Origin: Sambucus nigra
Lineage: Eukaryota; Streptophyta; Magnoliopsida; Dipsacales; Adoxaceae
Assembly (NCBI GenBank): GCA_949130495.1
Contig: OX422222.1
Span: 104,707,709-104,771,708 of the forward strand
Direction: 5' to 3'
DNA length: 64,000 bases
Shown: in pieces, positions 1 through 12,083 of the stretch
Numbering within the stretch: the stretch's first letter is position 1
Layout of the letters: each line of letters opens with the position of its first letter
Translations under genes and position numbers: made by a program
The notes under the pieces: generated by a model
Databases searched by the model: none
The model's input: only the letters and a program-made list of their open reading frames with translations
Told to the model about the DNA's origin: nothing

Positions 1-960
1 TCATTACGATTTGATGATTGATTTAACTTTAATGATGGTTAAAACTTGAATTCAAAAACATTTGATATACATTATTTGATTAAATAAATTATTTGGTTGA
101 AACTCATCTAAGAAATCATGATTGCCAAATTTGTCGACATATATGGTATTTCATTTCACATTACTTGCACATGCATATCACTTTTTGCATATGATGTTTA
201 TCATATTGATCTTGCTTATAGTTCTTAATTTTATCATAATGAAATCCTTAAGATCTTATTGGTGTTTCGTTGGTCCTTATTTGAGACTTTGTGTGATTAT
301 TTCTATGAAGGAGTTGAAAAAGGATGTTTTCAATGCATTGATAAGGGCTACCTCTAGAGTGTTCAGGCCCATTTTGGAGATTCAAATATTTTGGGCTAGG
401 TGATAGTTAGGCATGTGAAAAACCAAAATATGTTGAAAAAATACATATGCCAAGAGCTTGAACCGACATACAAAAACAAGTTATGGCTAAAAGAAATTTT
501 CTTTTATATGGCATTTCAAAATATATTTATTAACATTTGCTTGAGGGTGCTAAATGGCTTGAAACTATCATTTTGAGTTTAAAGGAATATCAATACAATG
601 ATTGACTCTTAAGAATTATTTGTAATGTTTTCATGATTTGATTATGTGTATTCATGTTGATTATGTTTTCTTTTGTTGTCAAATGAACCATACATTGATT
701 AACATTAAAAAATTCAAAATATTGGTTTGATAAGAATTGTATGCCTTTTCTAGGACAATTTTCTAATTGAGTCAATTTGTATCTATTAGCTTAAAATCCG
801 GACAAAACTCTTTGAGTCATAGGATAGAAGTTATGTGTACGACCTTTCAAGCCTATGACATTTTTGTTAAAGACGTAGCGGCCAAGTCGAAGAGATGTCA
901 TCCTATACCGTGTTTCGTGCCTTTTTTTCATCATCAAGAGTCCAAGGATCTCTCAGGTAT
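1..960. other. AT-rich sequence without a supported gene
   Basis: No coding region, splice structure or homology is visible here; the short open frames lack recognisable domains. The wording of 130-330 (a pyrimidine-rich run with repeated short motifs) resembles 16,940-17,040 further along, so it may be untranslated sequence of a copia element. That is an impression, not an alignment. Confidence 0.3.
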
Positions 961-2066
961 GAATGCTTATATTATTTTGGGCCTTGGAAATTTTTATTGG
1001 GTGTTAGAATTTTTTCTAAACTATTTTAAAATAACTTTATATTTTTTTCAAGAAAAATAGTTTGATTTTTTTCCAGGTCGTCCGAACAAGATTTGTGGTC
1101 ATTCGAATGAGACATCTAACGAAGTATCTTTTGGATTGTGTTAATTTCTCGTTAGGAGTTTCGTTCTTATCTCGTTATAATGAAATTGAATGTCGTTCGA
1201 ATGACCGGAGCAGTTATTTGAAAAATGTTGGTCTTATATAGCAGTTTTCTCCCATAACTCCCCACTTATTTTCCCAACCATCTATGTAGTGCATGAGATT
1301 AGTTTATTTAGAGATTTTTCCAATATCTAAGAGTAAGGAACCTTTAGAAAAGTTCAAGAGTATTTTTGTTCTAAACTTATGGTTCAATTCTTCAAACAAA
1401 ACACAAGTTTACACCCATTTTGTTTTAATCCAAGTTACAACATACATATATGTCTTGAGATTAATTTTGGCATCAGGTTTATTCTGTACATCATTGAGAT
1501 TATTTTTTGAGGAGGATTTTGTGTTTGTTGGTGTACATACGGTGGGCTCCGTATGCATGACGGTAACAGTTCCCCATCAGTGGACTTCGAGACGTAGGTG
1601 GACTTTTACGTTGTCACTAGGTAGAGATTGAAGGAACGAAAAGCATCAAGGCTTGTGAGGGCGTCAAGTCATTGAGCAAGTCTTCTGTTGTGTCCTTGTA
1701 TTAAATCCCTACTTAGTGGACTTGTAGTTGGGTCGTCTGAGGTTTTTCCCATTATGAGTTTTCCTCATACATCGTGGCATTGTGGTTGTGTATTTTATCT
1801 TGGAAATTCTCACCTAGATGCATGCTTAGGTTTGACAAGATAAAATTGGTTTAATCACAAAAAGGATGCAATTGGTGCTTAATTAATTTGGGTTGTGTAA
1901 GTTTAAGAAAAAGTTTAATTTGGTAAAATTTATGTTTAGTTTGGTTTGTATAAATTTGAACTTGAATTGAAGTTTTGTTTTAGAAGAGATAATTTAATTT
2001 TAAAGAAATTAGAAAATTTGAATATCTGGACCATTACTCCATATTCATATAATAGGGCAATTTCAA
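961..2066 (+). mobile_element. Probable 5' LTR of a SIRE-like copia element
   Basis: The right end is set by the primer-binding-site-like sequence at 2069 and the gag reading frame at 2098. The interior has imperfect TTCGAA-containing motifs near 1075-1205, a TATA-like stretch near 1233, and a GGTTTTTCCC / TTTTCCTCAT motif near 1740-1770, which recurs near the end of other plant SIRE-type LTRs. The left end is not resolved, and no matching 3' LTR with identical sequence was found in the window. Confidence 0.4.
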
Positions 2067-2068
2067 AT

Positions 2069-2080
2069 TGGTATTAGAAA
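2069..2080 (+). other. Degenerate primer binding site (initiator tRNA-Met type)
   Basis: The 12-mer TGGTATTAGAAA differs at two positions from TGGTATCAGAGC, the usual complement of the initiator tRNA-Met 3' end that primes plant LTR retrotransposons. Its place between an LTR-like end and a gag start 18 bases later supports the call. Confidence 0.5.
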
Positions 2081-2097
2081 GAGTGCACTAAATTATC

Positions 2098-3960
2098 ATG
2101 TTAGATCTTTTTAGGTTTAAATATGGAAAATTTATCATTTTTTATGGTTCTAACTATGCATACTGGAAATCACGTATGAGGTCAGCACTTAATTCATTAG
2201 ATGAGAGGGTTTGGCAATCGGTTATTGGACGGTGGTCCCCACCAACATGTTTACAAGGAGAGGTTCATGTTCATAAACCCGTGGAAAGATGGAGTGAGAA
2301 TGAGTTTAAGCTGGCAAATTTCAATTCTCGTAGTTTAAATGCTCTTTTTAGTTCGGTAATACCAAAGGAGTTCTCCCGGATTATGACATGCGAAATGTCT
2401 AAAGAGGCTTGGGATACACTTCAACTCACCAATGAAGGTACTAGTGATGTTAAGGCTTCTAAACTCCAAAACCTCACCACTCAATTTTAAACCATTAAAA
2501 TGGATGAGAGTGAAACCTTTGATGAGTTCTATGTTATATTGTCTAATATTATGAATTTGCATTTTAATTTGGGAGAGAAAATACTCAACAATCGGGTCAA
2601 AAGGAAAATTTTGAGGTCATTACCCGATAAGTTTAATCCAAAAGTGACCGTTTTAAATTCTTTAGGCACTTAAACTCTATGAAACTTGAAGAGCTTATAG
2701 GTGACTTGCAAACCTATAAACTTGACATGTTTACCTCCAAGGATGTGAAAAAGAAGGATAAAGGCATAGCTTTGAAAGCTCGAAAGGAGGAAACACCTGT
2801 TTCGAATGATGAATATGACATCGACTCGAATGATATGGATATGTTTGCTAAGAAGTTTAGCAAATTTCTTATGTTTAACAAAGAGAAATTTAAAAAATGA
2901 TTTTAAGAAATTTGAAAAGTCTAAGCATAACAAAATCGAGAAACTCACTAGAAATCGTAATGATGATCTTAAGAGGGACGAGTCAAATAGATGTTTTGGT
3001 TGTGACAATTATGTCTATAGGGCAGCCGAATGTCCCACTAAACTAAGGGAGGAGGGAAATAACCCATTTCTTATAATGCCACTCTTAGTAATAGTAAACC
3101 GGAAGAGGGACCCGATTCCCACATTGAGCGCAACTTCACCGCGTTCATGGCTAGTCATGCTAGTTTTGATGATGAATCTTACCATAAACATATTTCTTTG
3201 CATGACACTTCTGAGGCTATTGTTTGTAAATCCCAAGTGATTGATGGTAGAGAGTGTGGAGAAGAAAGTGATAATGAAGAAGAGGTGGAGGAAGTGAATG
3301 AACTCCAAGTTGCCTTCCTTGAGTTGCATGGTGAATCTTTAAAATTTAAAAATGAAAACTTGAATTTAGAAGATAGGATGAAAGAATGTGTCGTAGGTAA
3401 TGATGAGAGAGTTTTAATTGAAGATCGTAGGGCACGCAAGAGGACTCTTCAAGAGAAGATATAGTATATTGAAAGTGAGAGAGATAATCTTCAAGGCTTA
3501 ATGGAGGCTATGAAGAAAGAGCTTCTTGAGTTTGAAGAGACTAGTCATTTACTTGAGTTTAGGATAGTGGAGCTTGAAGATATATTGAGAGACTCGATCC
3601 AAGTCAAATTTGATTTGGAGTGTAGGTCGCAGAAGTTGGATAAAATTTTATGCACCGTACAAATCAAAGATGACAAGTGTGGTATTGGCTTCGATACTCA
3701 ATGTGCTTCTACTAATAAATACAAAGCCATGATTTTGAGAGAATTAACTAGGAACGCTAGAAAAGGTCAACCTTAGGTAATAAATCTCACTGTGCTTTCA
3801 CTTGCACACATTGTAGTAGGAACGGTAACCTTAGAAGGTTTTGTTTCAATCTTAGAAATGGTCGTAGGAAGTCCAAGGGTAGAGTCACTAAGGTCACCAA
3901 AACCTTAGAGAGTCGCGTTAGGTAATCCGATTTAGAGACTTTACATGATAGACTTTATGA
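2098..3960 (+). pseudogene. Copia-type gag (UBN2 family), decayed, no pol attached
   Basis: The reading frame from 2098 encodes a retrotransposon capsid of the UBN2 type: early 'YWKSRMRSAL', then 'CEMSKEAWDTL' with 'NEGT', and after an in-frame stop at 2488 'ETFDEFY' and 'KILRSLPDKF'. A frameshift near 2670 leads to 'KLEELIGDLQTYKL', and a second near 2900 to a zinc knuckle, CFGCDNYVYRAAEC, in which the usual histidine is tyrosine. From 3147 to 3776 an acidic coiled-coil-like segment follows, again with a stop near 3462. A second damaged knuckle (CTHC...RRFC, histidine replaced by asparagine) lies near 3805-3850. The long gag with a coiled-coil tail fits the SIRE/Maximus lineage. At least two frameshifts and several stops make it non-functional. 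Protease and polymerase do not follow; a gypsy LTR begins at 4346. Confidence 0.8.
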
Positions 3961-4345
3961 TTCTCATTTGCTTCCACATGACACTTCTCATGCTAGATCG
4001 AAAGGTTGATTATGTTAGTCGTTGTTTACATACACTAGTTGTGATTCACAATACATTCTTGCTAGTTATATTTTTGTTAGTCATATTCTAGTCCATGCTT
4101 CATCATATATGTCTTGCTAGAATCATGAAAAGTCTATCTTTTGTATTTTAATTTTTTTACATTTATTGCATCTTATTAAAAAAATAAGAAAAAGTTGTTT
4201 GTCCTTTGAGTTGTCTTTGTTTTTAAAATTTGTTTGAAAAACTTAAAAACTCAAAAAGATTTCTTTTGTTTATGTGTAGTTTATTTATACACATTTTATG
4301 TGGCATATCCTTGTGTTTGAATCCTATATCTCTTTCCATGTCCAT
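3961..4345. other. Remnant copia sequence between gag and gypsy LTR
   Basis: Stop-riddled continuation of the copia gag region with no domain that I recognise. It ends abruptly where a gypsy LTR begins. Confidence 0.3.
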
Positions 4346-6137
4346 TATGACACCCCGCCTAATTAAATACCGGGTGATCAGTCATTTATTAAATTTAAAA
4401 CAGAATGCCAGTTGGATCAGTCTTAGCATCACTGTCGAAAACTTTTTATTAATTACTAACCACCTAGTATTTAAAAGGCAGATGTCAAATTTTATCTTTT
4501 AATCTAATATGAAAGTAATTTAAATGATTAACTGAACATTCACCATCCCATAATAATCTCATAGGAATTAAAATGACATAATGAAATAAACTGAGTCTGG
4601 AGTATACACTTCCAGTCTAAATCTCAAATACAATAATCTAAAATGAAACAAAATCCAACAACTGAAATATAAATGAATGTCTGAAACCACTATCTCTAAA
4701 TAAGAATGGGCAACATGCCATGATTGAAAGAAATAACTCTGAATGAATCAAGGATATATACGAAGGCGTCTAATACCGAGGTCCTGTAAATTCCACAGCA
4801 TCTACAGCACGTCAACTGAAAGGAACTCCCATGCTTGAGGTCCCTGTGGTTGGGCACCTAAAATATTTTACAAAAAAAATGGATTCGAAAGCAAATGGGT
4901 CAGAGCCCGAGTTGAAAACAATTTTAAAACAGTAAGTATTTAAATACATAAATACCATATAATTATATACATATTAGCCACGTGCTCTCACTTGATATTC
5001 TCACCCCTCAACTATTGTGCACACCTAATGTATAATTATTACCCTTCCTAGTTAGGTTACCCCACTTAACTAGATTTTAACAATCTCCATCTATGCCAAC
5101 TAACCTATTATGCCCACCCATATAATAGAAATATACATTATGTAACTCCTCATATTTTGTTAATTGATTCCATGTATCTCATTAATCTATTAAGTTCTTA
5201 CACACTTAATATATATTGGCATCATCATTTTGTTCTACTAAACAACACAGTAGAATAAACACGGTATATATATATATAAACCTTCACTATTATAATATAT
5301 AGTAATACCATACCCCACATAGGCAAAACTAACGGTGCGTACATACTCTGTTATCAAGTCCCGATACCTCGCGTACATAATAAGGACTATCGATTTTGAA
5401 TCTCTCAGGAATCGTAATCAAACAAATCACACACAAACTGAAGGCGAACATGGACCACGGTGTAATGGGTCACGCACATACCTGCGCACCCATATAACCC
5501 AAACCTATCCACTCACAGATAAGTCCTCCTTAGATCCTATGCTCTGAGGTACCAATCTATAATCCCCCCCCCCCCCCCGAAGGGCTCCTTAAGACAAGAT
5601 TATCCCCTTCAAGACCTCCCGGCGATAGCAAGTATGGTAGGTATGTAATACACATAAAATCCATATAATAGGTATTCACACAACCTATGTATTTATACGT
5701 TCAATATTTATATTCACACATCCCATATTACAAGTCTCGCGTGTTGTATTTATAACTCGTATATTATATGTAAATTCCCCCATAACTCTCGTCTTATAAA
5801 TTCAAGTACCTTTCCATATCCCAAAGCTTTACGAAGTCACCCAATTATTCCTTAGGTTAATTCAGTACTATAGTATCCCCCTACTACTGGTATAAACCTT
5901 AAGTCGTCATTTATGTGAATTAAACCCCAATTCATAAAATTTTCAATCGTAACGCATTCGAAAAATACTCATAAGTCTCCCCATTTAATCCCATACATAA
6001 TGATACTTTTCGGGCCTTAACTATAACCCTATTGACCTTCCCTAAGTCCCATTATATTCAATTAATCAACATTAAGGGTTCTTAAAACTTGGGGTTGAAT
6101 CGAAACTAAAGAGAAAACAAGTCACAATTTTCAGGGG

Positions 6138-6222
6138 AGTCGATCGATCGAAGAAATGGGTCGATCGATTGATTAGTCGATCGATCGACATTCTTGGGTC
6201 GATTGATCGATCGAACAGGTAT
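6138..6222. repeat. GATCGATC palindrome cluster in LTR
   Basis: Several short self-complementary runs of (TCGA)n/(GATC)n separated by unique spacers. The same arrangement occurs at the corresponding place in the LTRs at 15640-15697, 51489-51520 and 61711-61790. Confidence 0.8.
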
Positions 6223-7279
6223 CAGCCTGGATTTTCTATAAATTTAAGTTACGAGTTTCTTCAACAAGAATTCTATAAAACCTTCTTAATTCATTCCCAA
6301 ACTCCAAAACGAAGGTGCTAAACATTAATTTAATACATATGGACAATTTCTAACGTACAAGAATCATTTAAATCTCAAGATTCATTCACTTTTCAATTGA
6401 ATTCTACTTTAACTCAAGAACCCTAGTTATGGATTTTCTTTAAGAACATGATCAAAACTCTAAATCCTCTACAAAACGATTCCCATAATGTATTAAATTT
6501 CATTTTTTTCATGACAGTACTTCAATCCTAATCATGAATCCTACCCAGAATATGGTTTAATCTAAAATTTGTCCTGTACATGCATGAAATTTAATTCTTA
6601 ATCATATTCTATTAACATGGATAATTTATCTAGCTCAATTTAAGCAAGAAAAATACTTGCCTTATAATAGTAGGTCTGATCCTTTAATGATGAAGGGTAT
6701 GGCGATGTTCCTCGTCTTCCGATCTATACTCGGGTGGCATTAATTGTGGAAGAGGTGCAACTATGGGTGGTTTTTGGCTTGGGATATCTTCTCCTTCCTC
6801 TTCCAATAGCCTCTATTGTTTTTGTGTTTGATAACCTTAGAATACCTAACCCTTGCATCTGATATAGCCTTAGAAAATTCGTGGGCTTAATTACCCTAAA
6901 AATAAAAATGTCTAAAATACCCTCCCAGGGTGGCTTAAAAATGTTCCGGGACCCAAACTAAACCCCCAGGTAGACTTTTCTGACTATCTAAACCCTTTAG
7001 GACACTTTGGCGCACTCTAAATGACCATATGGGTGACTTATAAATAATTTACTTTTATTCCATAAATTTTAGTCCCGACACGGCTGACACGCGCGTCCCG
7101 ATTTAATTTTCCATAACTGTCGTTTTATTCACTCGAAAATTGCATAAATTCATAATTACATATTACTTTATTCATGAAGTAATATTTAACATAATTCACA
7201 TCAATAAATACTAATTATCGTCACGCTCATAATTATTTATTTAAATTCGAATTAATTTAAAAATAAATTTCTTATTTTT

Positions 7280-7341
7280 AAGTCAATTAATCCCATAATT
7301 AAAATCATTTAAGTCAATTAATCCCATAATTAAAATCATTA
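7280..7341. repeat. 31-bp tandem duplication in LTR
   Basis: The segment beginning TAAGTCAATTAATCCC is present twice head to tail about 80 bases from the LTR edge. It is absent from the equivalent place in the solo LTR at 13788-16814, so it is private to this copy. Confidence 0.75.
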
Positions 7342-7359
7342 AAAATACAGGGTATTACA

Positions 7360-7370
7360 TACTTCCCCCC
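7360..7370 (-). other. Polypurine tract of gypsy element
   Basis: On the minus strand GGGGGGAAGTA abuts the LTR start TGTAATACCC. This is the plus-strand priming site expected directly upstream of a 3' LTR and fixes the element's orientation. Confidence 0.8.
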
Positions 7371-9198
7371 AAATAACATAATTTCATCTCGAAATTCGAA
7401 AAACTATAGGTATACCTGATAAAAACAACTTTGAATATTTATCACGCATCTCGTCCACACGCTCCCAGGTAAACTCCTCGGCATTATGATGCCGCCACTG
7501 AACACGTACTAACGATACTACCTTTTACCTCAGTTTCCTCTCCCTGCGATCTAGGATAGAAAATGGCCCCTACTCGTAGGAACTATCGGGATGTAGATTA
7601 ATCTCCTCTAAGGCAATATAATTGTGGGCCAACTCATCCCTAAGATATCTCCTCAATGAAGAAATATGGAACACATCATGAATCCTATGCAAGTGCTATG
7701 GTAACCCAAGTATGTAAGCCACTGGCCCAATCCACTCAATAATATGTAATGACCCTACATATCTCGGTGCCTACTTCCCTTTCGTCCCAAACCGCATTAC
7801 CCCCTTCATAGGAGATACTCGTTACAACACCTGGTCCCCTACACTGAACTCCCTAAAGAACCTCTTGGCATCGGCGTAGCTCTTTTGTCTATCCTGATCG
7901 ACCCGAATACGGCTCTGAATCATCTCAATCCTGGCCGAGGTATCTTAAATCACCTCTGGCCCAAGTTGCTTGTTGTCCCCCACCTCTAGCCAACACGCTG
8001 GAGAACGACAAGGCCTACCTCATAACGCCTCAAATGGAGCCATGCTAATAGTAAACTGGTAGGAGTTATTATAAGCAAACTCCACCATTGGAAGATATTG
8101 CTCCCAGCTCCCACCAAAATCGATGATGCCCATTCGTAACATATCCTCTAACATCTGATTCATCCACTCGATTTGCCCCTCAGTCTGGGAGTGATAGGCC
8201 AAACTCAATCGTAACTAGATCCCTGTGGCCTCCTGAAAGCTCTCCCAAAATTTGGATACAAAAATCTTGTCTCGATCGGACACACTATTAAGAGGCACCC
8301 TATGGAGTCTCACTATCTCGACAATGAAGATCTGAGCGTACTGCCCCATAGTATAATCGGTCTGAACTTGCAGAAAATGAGCTACTTTGGTCAGTCGATC
8401 CATAATTACCCATATGGAATTGTGACCCCTCTGCGGTGTAAGCAACCCTGTGATGAAATCCATGGAAATGCTCTCCCATTTCCATATAGGGATCTCTAAC
8501 TGTTGTAGGAGTCCTGGCCGTCTCTGGTGCTCCACTTTTACCAGCTGACAAGTGGAACATTTTGAAATAAACTCGGTGATGTCCTTCTTCATTCCAATCC
8601 ACCAGTATTATTGCCTCATATCCTAGTACATCTTATCCCCTTCGAGATGTACTGCCAATCGTGAATCGTGCGACTCTACCATCACTGTATGTCATAAATC
8701 CTCCCCTTATGGAACTACTAGTCTGCCATTGAAGTGTAAGCCCCCATCTGAACTCACAGAATACAACTCTGTCCCCTCGACTAGAAGTTGTATCATCTGA
8801 TCCTAACAGAACGAGTCTGTTGCCTGAGCCTGTATCACCCTAGTAATGATCTCAGGTGTAACCGTCATCACTGACATGAATGAGCGGGAAACTGCATCCT
8901 GATGTCCTAGTTCCTTCCATTTCACCTTCCACACCTCGGCCACCTCACCTGTTGGCTTGTGGCTCAACGCATCTGCTATAACGTAAGCCTTCCCCGGGTG
9001 ATATTGGGTATTGAATTGATAGCCCTTCACAAATTCAAGCCACCTCCGTTGATGTATATTCAACTCTCGCTGCATGAACAAGTACTGCAGTGACTTGTGA
9101 TCTGTAAATAGGCAAAATTTCTCCCCCAAGAGATAATGTCTCCATAACCAAAGTACAAATATGACTGCCGCTAACTCCAAGTCGTGGGTGGGATAATG
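7371..9198 (-). pseudogene. Ty3/gypsy pol fragment: RNase H, integrase, C-terminus
   Basis: Read on the minus strand from 9198 downward. RNase H residues '[12 protein letters not shown]' and '[11 protein letters not shown]' are followed by the linker '[14 protein letters not shown]'. An integrase zinc region (8640-8530, CSTCQLVK with upstream histidines) leads to the catalytic core with 'SMDFITGL', 'SVSDRDKIF' and 'YHSQTEGQIEW', so all three acidic residues of the D,D-35-E triad appear present. The C-terminal part near 7400-7600 carries 'VSLVRVQWRHH..EEFTWE', typical of Tekay-like elements. In-frame stops occur near 8210 and at several places below 8020. Gag, protease and reverse transcriptase are missing: the fragment stops at 9198, where copia sequence in the opposite orientation begins. 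Confidence 0.85.
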
Positions 9199-9207
9199 TC
9201 TCCATAA
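9132..9207. repeat. 16-bp direct repeat at the gypsy/copia junction
   Basis: GATAATGTCTCCATAA occurs at 9132-9147 and again at 9192-9207, exactly 60 bases apart. The first copy belongs to the gypsy RNase H frame; the second sits where gypsy similarity ends. It looks like a footprint of the event that joined the two truncated elements. Confidence 0.7.
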
Positions 9208-12083
9208 TAATTGGAGTTTTCTTTTTAAAGATTGTCTCTATACACCTTCCATTAGATAGAATTTGATTTCACTTTCTTATTTAGCCTTTTATGGATATTT
9301 AGTTTCTTTTAATAAACTCGCGGTTATTAAGAAAAATAAATCTTTTATTTGTACTGGTACATTAGTTGATAATCTTTATATTGTTAATCCTATCTCTACC
9401 ACACAATAAATTAATATTTTTCATAATTCTGTTTGACCAAATTTAAAGCGAAGGGAACCCTCCTTAGTGAACCAAACGTATCTTTGGCACTTACCCCTAG
9501 GTTATATTAATCTAAAAAGGATTCGTAGACTGGTAGCAAGTGGAAAATTGAGCTCACTAGAAGTTGAGGCACTTTCAGTTTGTGAATCCTATTTAGATAG
9601 TAACATGACCAAGAGGCCTTCTCATCCAAGGGTTATAAAGCCAAAGAACTATTGGAATTAGTTCATTCTAATCTATGTGGACCGGTGACAACCCGAGCAA
9701 AAGGGGGCTTTGAGTTTTTTATGACTTTCATAAATGATTACTCAAGGTATGGGTACGTTTACCTAATGAACCATAAGTTCGAAGCCTTTGAGAAATTCAA
9801 AGTTTATAAGGAAGAAGTGGAGTTGCATCAAGGTAAAAGTATCGAGACACTACGATATGATCGTGGTGGGGAGTACCTCTTACGGGAGTTTAGGAAATAT
9901 CTAGAAAATCAAGGAGTCACATCCCAATTGTCTGCACCTGGTATGCCTCAGCAAAATGGTGTAGCAGGAGGAACAGGACTCTTTGGTATATGATTAAGTC
10001 CATGTTAAGTTATACAAATCTCCCAGATTCCTTTTGGGAGCTTTAGAAACGACCACTTATTTACTGAACTTGGTACCTTCAAAGGCGGTCTCTATTACAC
10101 CCAAGGAATTGTGGATTAGGAGCAAGCCTAGTATGAAACATATTCGGATCTGGGGTAGTCCAGCACATGTGTTGAAGAGAGATCCTAGCAAGTTAGAATT
10201 AAGATCATAAGTTTGTTTCTTTATAGGATATCCTAAGGAAACTAAGGGTTATTTATTATATGATCCTAAGGATCAGAAGGTCACTGTCAGCACCAATGCC
10301 CAATTCTTGGAAGAGAATTATATGATGGATCCTAAACCCATAAGTAAAGTTTTTCTTGAAGAGTTGAGAGGGAACCAACAAGATTCTTTAACACTAGCAC
10401 AGAGACTACCTCGTCATAATGGGAGGGTTATACATCTACATGAACGGTTTATGTTCTTGAGACAGTCTTATGACAAGGTCCTTGATGAACTCGAAGTCGA
10501 TCCCTGTAACTACAACGAGGCTATCCAAGATAAAAATGAAAAACTTTGGCTTAAAGCTTTAAATTCTGAGATGGAATATATGTATTCCAATCAAGTCTAA
10601 AATCTTGTAGATCCACCCGAAGGGATAAAACCCATAGGATGCAAGTGGGTCTATAAATGGAAAAGAGGGGTGGACGGGAAGGTTAAGAACTTTAAGGCAC
10701 AGCTTTTTACAAAAGGATTTACTCAGAAAGATGGCATCGATTATGAGGAAACTTTCTCACCGGTAGCTATGATGAAATCCATATGAATTCTCTTATCCAT
10801 TGCGGGTCATTTTGATTATGAAATTTATCAAATGGATGTCAACACTGCATTTCTTAATGGCAATCTTGACGAGTGTATCTATATGGTGTAGCCGGACGGT
10901 TTTATTGTCCAAGGCCAAGAGAATAAATTATGTAAGCTTAAGAAGTCCATTTATGGACTTAAGCAAGAATATAGAACTTGGAGCATTTACTTTGATCAGA
11001 CAATCAAGTCTTTTGGTTTTGATCAGTTTCCAAATGAGTCTTGTGTGTATAAGAAATGCAACGGAAATGTAGTGGTGTTTTTAGTGTTATATGTGGATGA
11101 CATTCTTCTCCTTAGAAATAATATTGGAGTGTTGTCTTCAGTTAGAGTGTGGTTGTCCGGTCAATTCGATATGAAAGATTTAGGAGAAGCTAGTCACATC
11201 CTTGGGATCAAGCTTATGCGTGATCGCAAGAATAGGATGTTGTGTTTATCAAAAGCAACGTATACCGATTCCATTCTTGCCAGATTTAGCATGAACGATT
11301 CCAAGAAAGGGTTCGTCCCTTTCAAACATGAAATATCTCTTTCTAAGGATAAGTGCCCTAAGACACTTGATGAGATAGATAAGATGAAAGGAATCCCTTA
11401 TGCTTTGGCAATTGGGAGCATTATGTATGCTATGCTATACACTAGACCTGATACCTATTGGCATGGTTAGTAGAGATATTAGTCTAACCCTGGAAAGAAT
11501 AATGGACTGCGGTAAAGCATATACTCAAGTACCTGAAAAGAACACGAGATTATAGGCTAGTTTACCAGACAGAGAGTCTAGTACCTATTGGGTAAACCGA
11601 CTCATATTTTCAGTCTGATAGGGATTCTAGAAAGTCTATCTATGGATATGTGTTTATCCTAGTAGGTGGAGTCATTAGTTGGAGGAGTATCAAGCAATCT
11701 TGCATTGATGATTCCCCTATGGACGTTGAATATGTGGCGACCTCTGAGGCAACCAAGGAAGTAATATGGATTAGAAACTTCGTAATGGATCTAGGAATGG
11801 TACCTTTAGTTCAATCCACTATTACATTTTATTGTGATAATAGTGGTACGGTTGCTAACTCAAAGGAACCCATGAGCCATAAGAGAGGTAAACACGTCGA
11901 ACGTAAGTATCATCTCAATCGAGAAATTGTGCAGCGAGGTGATGTCACACTTATGAAGATTGCATCAGAGAACAACCTAGCAGATTCTTTCAAGAAGAGC
12001 TTACCAGCTGAAACTTTTGATATCACATAGAGGGGATGGGAGTGAGATGCATTGCAACATGGCTTTGAGTCCAAATGGGATTT
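9208..12083 (+). pseudogene. Ty1/copia pol (5'-truncated): integrase, RT, RNase H
   Basis: Domains in order: pre-integrase 'YLWHLPLGYINLKRI' (9480-9530; the usual LGH histidine is lost); integrase core 'FEFFMTFINDYSRYGYVYL', 'YDRGGEYL' and 'PQQNGVAG' (9700-9970; the expected ER after the last motif is altered); reverse transcriptase with 'KWVYKWKR', 'QMDVNTAFLNG' and the active-site 'YVDDILLL' (10600-11130); RNase H with 'GVISWRSIKQ', 'ATSEATKEVIWI' and 'FYCDNSGT' (11650-11860); and the tail 'NNLADSFKKSLP'. Stops or shifts at about 9410, 9990, 10210, 10600, 10785, 10890 and 11470 inactivate it. Gag and the 5' LTR are absent. The RT/RNase H wording is nearest to the Angela/TAR group, judged by eye. 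A short purine-rich stretch precedes the 3' LTR. Confidence 0.88.

Larger units (their letters stand above)
4346..7359 (-). mobile_element. 3' LTR of a Tekay-like Ty3/gypsy element (minus strand)
   Basis: Read on the minus strand the unit begins TGTAATACCC and ends GGCGGGGTGTCATA, about 3.0 kb, and is immediately preceded by a polypurine tract, so it is a 3' LTR. Long LTRs of about 3 kb fit the Tekay/Del chromoviruses. It shares three landmarks with the other long LTRs here: the GGGTCAGAGCCCG-type motif at 4897-4910, a CCTGTGGTTGGGCACC block near 4840, and a cluster of GATCGATC palindromes near 6138-6222. A 15-base C run lies at 5564-5578. The end reads TATGACACC where the solo LTR at 13788 reads TGTGACACC. 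Confidence 0.85.

Noticed and set aside
5335..5547. 70-codon frame in the 3' LTR at 4346-7359
   Set aside because: LTR sequence with homologous but frame-disrupted sequence in the other family members.
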